Under the pieces are notes generated by a model. It did not search any database. It was not told the DNA's origin and was given only the letters and a program-made list of their open reading frames with translations. Below are positions 63,539 to 64,000 of a stretch of DNA of 64,000 nucleotides, piece after piece. The translations under genes and the position numbers were made by a program. The first letter of the stretch is position 1. The number at the start of each line of letters is the position of its first letter. Source of the DNA: Dioscorea cayenensis subsp. rotundata. Taxonomy: Eukaryota > Streptophyta > Magnoliopsida > Dioscoreales > Dioscoreaceae. Where the stretch lies: contig NC_052490.1 in assembly GCF_009730915.1 (NCBI RefSeq), forward strand, positions 32,612,625 to 32,676,624. Reading direction: 5' to 3'.

Positions 63539-64000
63539 TTATACAAAGTTATCACTTTTTTTCTCTTTTCTTAATGTGACATTGTAAACAATGAAGAGGT
63601 ACCACGTTCATATTTTGGTAACGCGTAAGTCAATCAGTTTCCATCATATTGCTACTTTATGTATAAATTATCTTTATACAAAGTCATAACTTTTTTTCTA
63701 ACCTAAATACATACACAAGAGTACTCTTGATCCTTTTCTAATGTGTATAAGTATCTATATTCAAATCTCATTTACTCAACAAAGGTTGTACAAGTCACAA
63801 AGGCTTAAGTCATTTAAATAAATGACTTTGAGTTTAAATCATTGTGTATTTTTTTTATAAAACTTGTAATATATAGATCACTATGGGCTTTCATGAAACA
63901 AAGAGCTTATATTAAATTAAAAAAACTCATTAAGCCTAGAGTATTGTGAATTGGGTAGGATTGTCATTAAGAAGGTTATTCCTCTGGTGCTAAGGTAATA
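62982..64000. other. Reductase promoter and AT-rich spacer to the window edge
   Basis: The first 200 bp are GC-richer and hold the reductase promoter and leader. Beyond 63190 the sequence is AT-rich with a (TA)n run at 63506-63536 and no gene. Two diverged blocks (about 63360-63480 and 63540-63640) share TTTATACAAAGTTATnAC, AATGAnGnnGTA and TTnGnnTTTGGTAAC, another small local duplication. Confidence 0.5.

Noticed and set aside
1-64000. A new multi-gene system or biosynthetic gene cluster
   Set aside because: Neighbouring genes belong to unrelated housekeeping or regulatory families with no shared pathway, so no cluster is supported.

Overview
This window is nuclear DNA from a flowering plant. 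The genes have many introns with GT-AG borders, the spacers are very AT-rich and full of (TA)n and (AAT)n microsatellites, and the protein families are plant ones. Several first exons are much richer in G and C than the rest of their genes (ATL RING gene, tonoplast aquaporin, oxidase, glyoxalase), a gradient typical of monocots. A monocot is therefore the best guess; the species cannot be named from the sequence.

Layout from left to right. 1-3108 is the 5' half of a Ty1/copia retrotransposon fossil on the minus strand, sitting in a carotenoid cleavage dioxygenase gene whose last two exons survive at 3109-3446. An intronless ATL-type RING-H2 ubiquitin ligase follows (4636-5778, +). Next is a tonoplast aquaporin of TIP4 type (9218-11835, -) whose last exon carries two apparent one-base frameshifts. 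Then come a BCDIN3/MePCE-like RNA methyltransferase (15928-18881, -) and a plastid two-domain glyoxalase I (19764-24583, -) with a tRNA-type SINE in one intron. A small unrecognised membrane protein may lie at 25585-25917 (+). MED22 of the Mediator complex (28568-29191, +) has a Tourist-like MITE just upstream. A SPEAR/TIE-type transcriptional adaptor with a C-terminal EAR motif (33003-34117, -) is followed by a long AT-rich spacer with a second SINE.

The right half holds a type II membrane protein with a methyltransferase-like region (39878-42661, +), convergent with an L-gulonolactone oxidase-like flavoprotein (42936-45790, -). A RING-H2 gene (48039-48869, +) and its decayed tandem copy (50185-50981) follow. 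Beside the copy lies a 2.47-kb Mutator-like element with a perfect 9-bp target duplication, which carries a duplicated GC-rich segment and a GTTTAAGAAATGAG minisatellite. After it come a tRNA-Ser(CGA), the peroxisomal ligase PEX2 (54232-57893, +), and a mitochondrial NADPH:adrenodoxin-type ferredoxin reductase (58997-62981, -) with one apparent extra base in exon 2.

The genes do not form a pathway. They are ordinary dispersed plant genes for ubiquitination, transcription, detoxification and organelle biogenesis. The most unusual structures are the gene-fragment-bearing Mutator-like element inside the duplicated RING locus, the retrotransposon-split dioxygenase gene, and three one-base frame problems in two otherwise well conserved genes. 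Exon borders were set by eye from splice signals, reading-frame continuity and family conservation. For every multi-exon gene the summed exon lengths were checked for divisibility by three.
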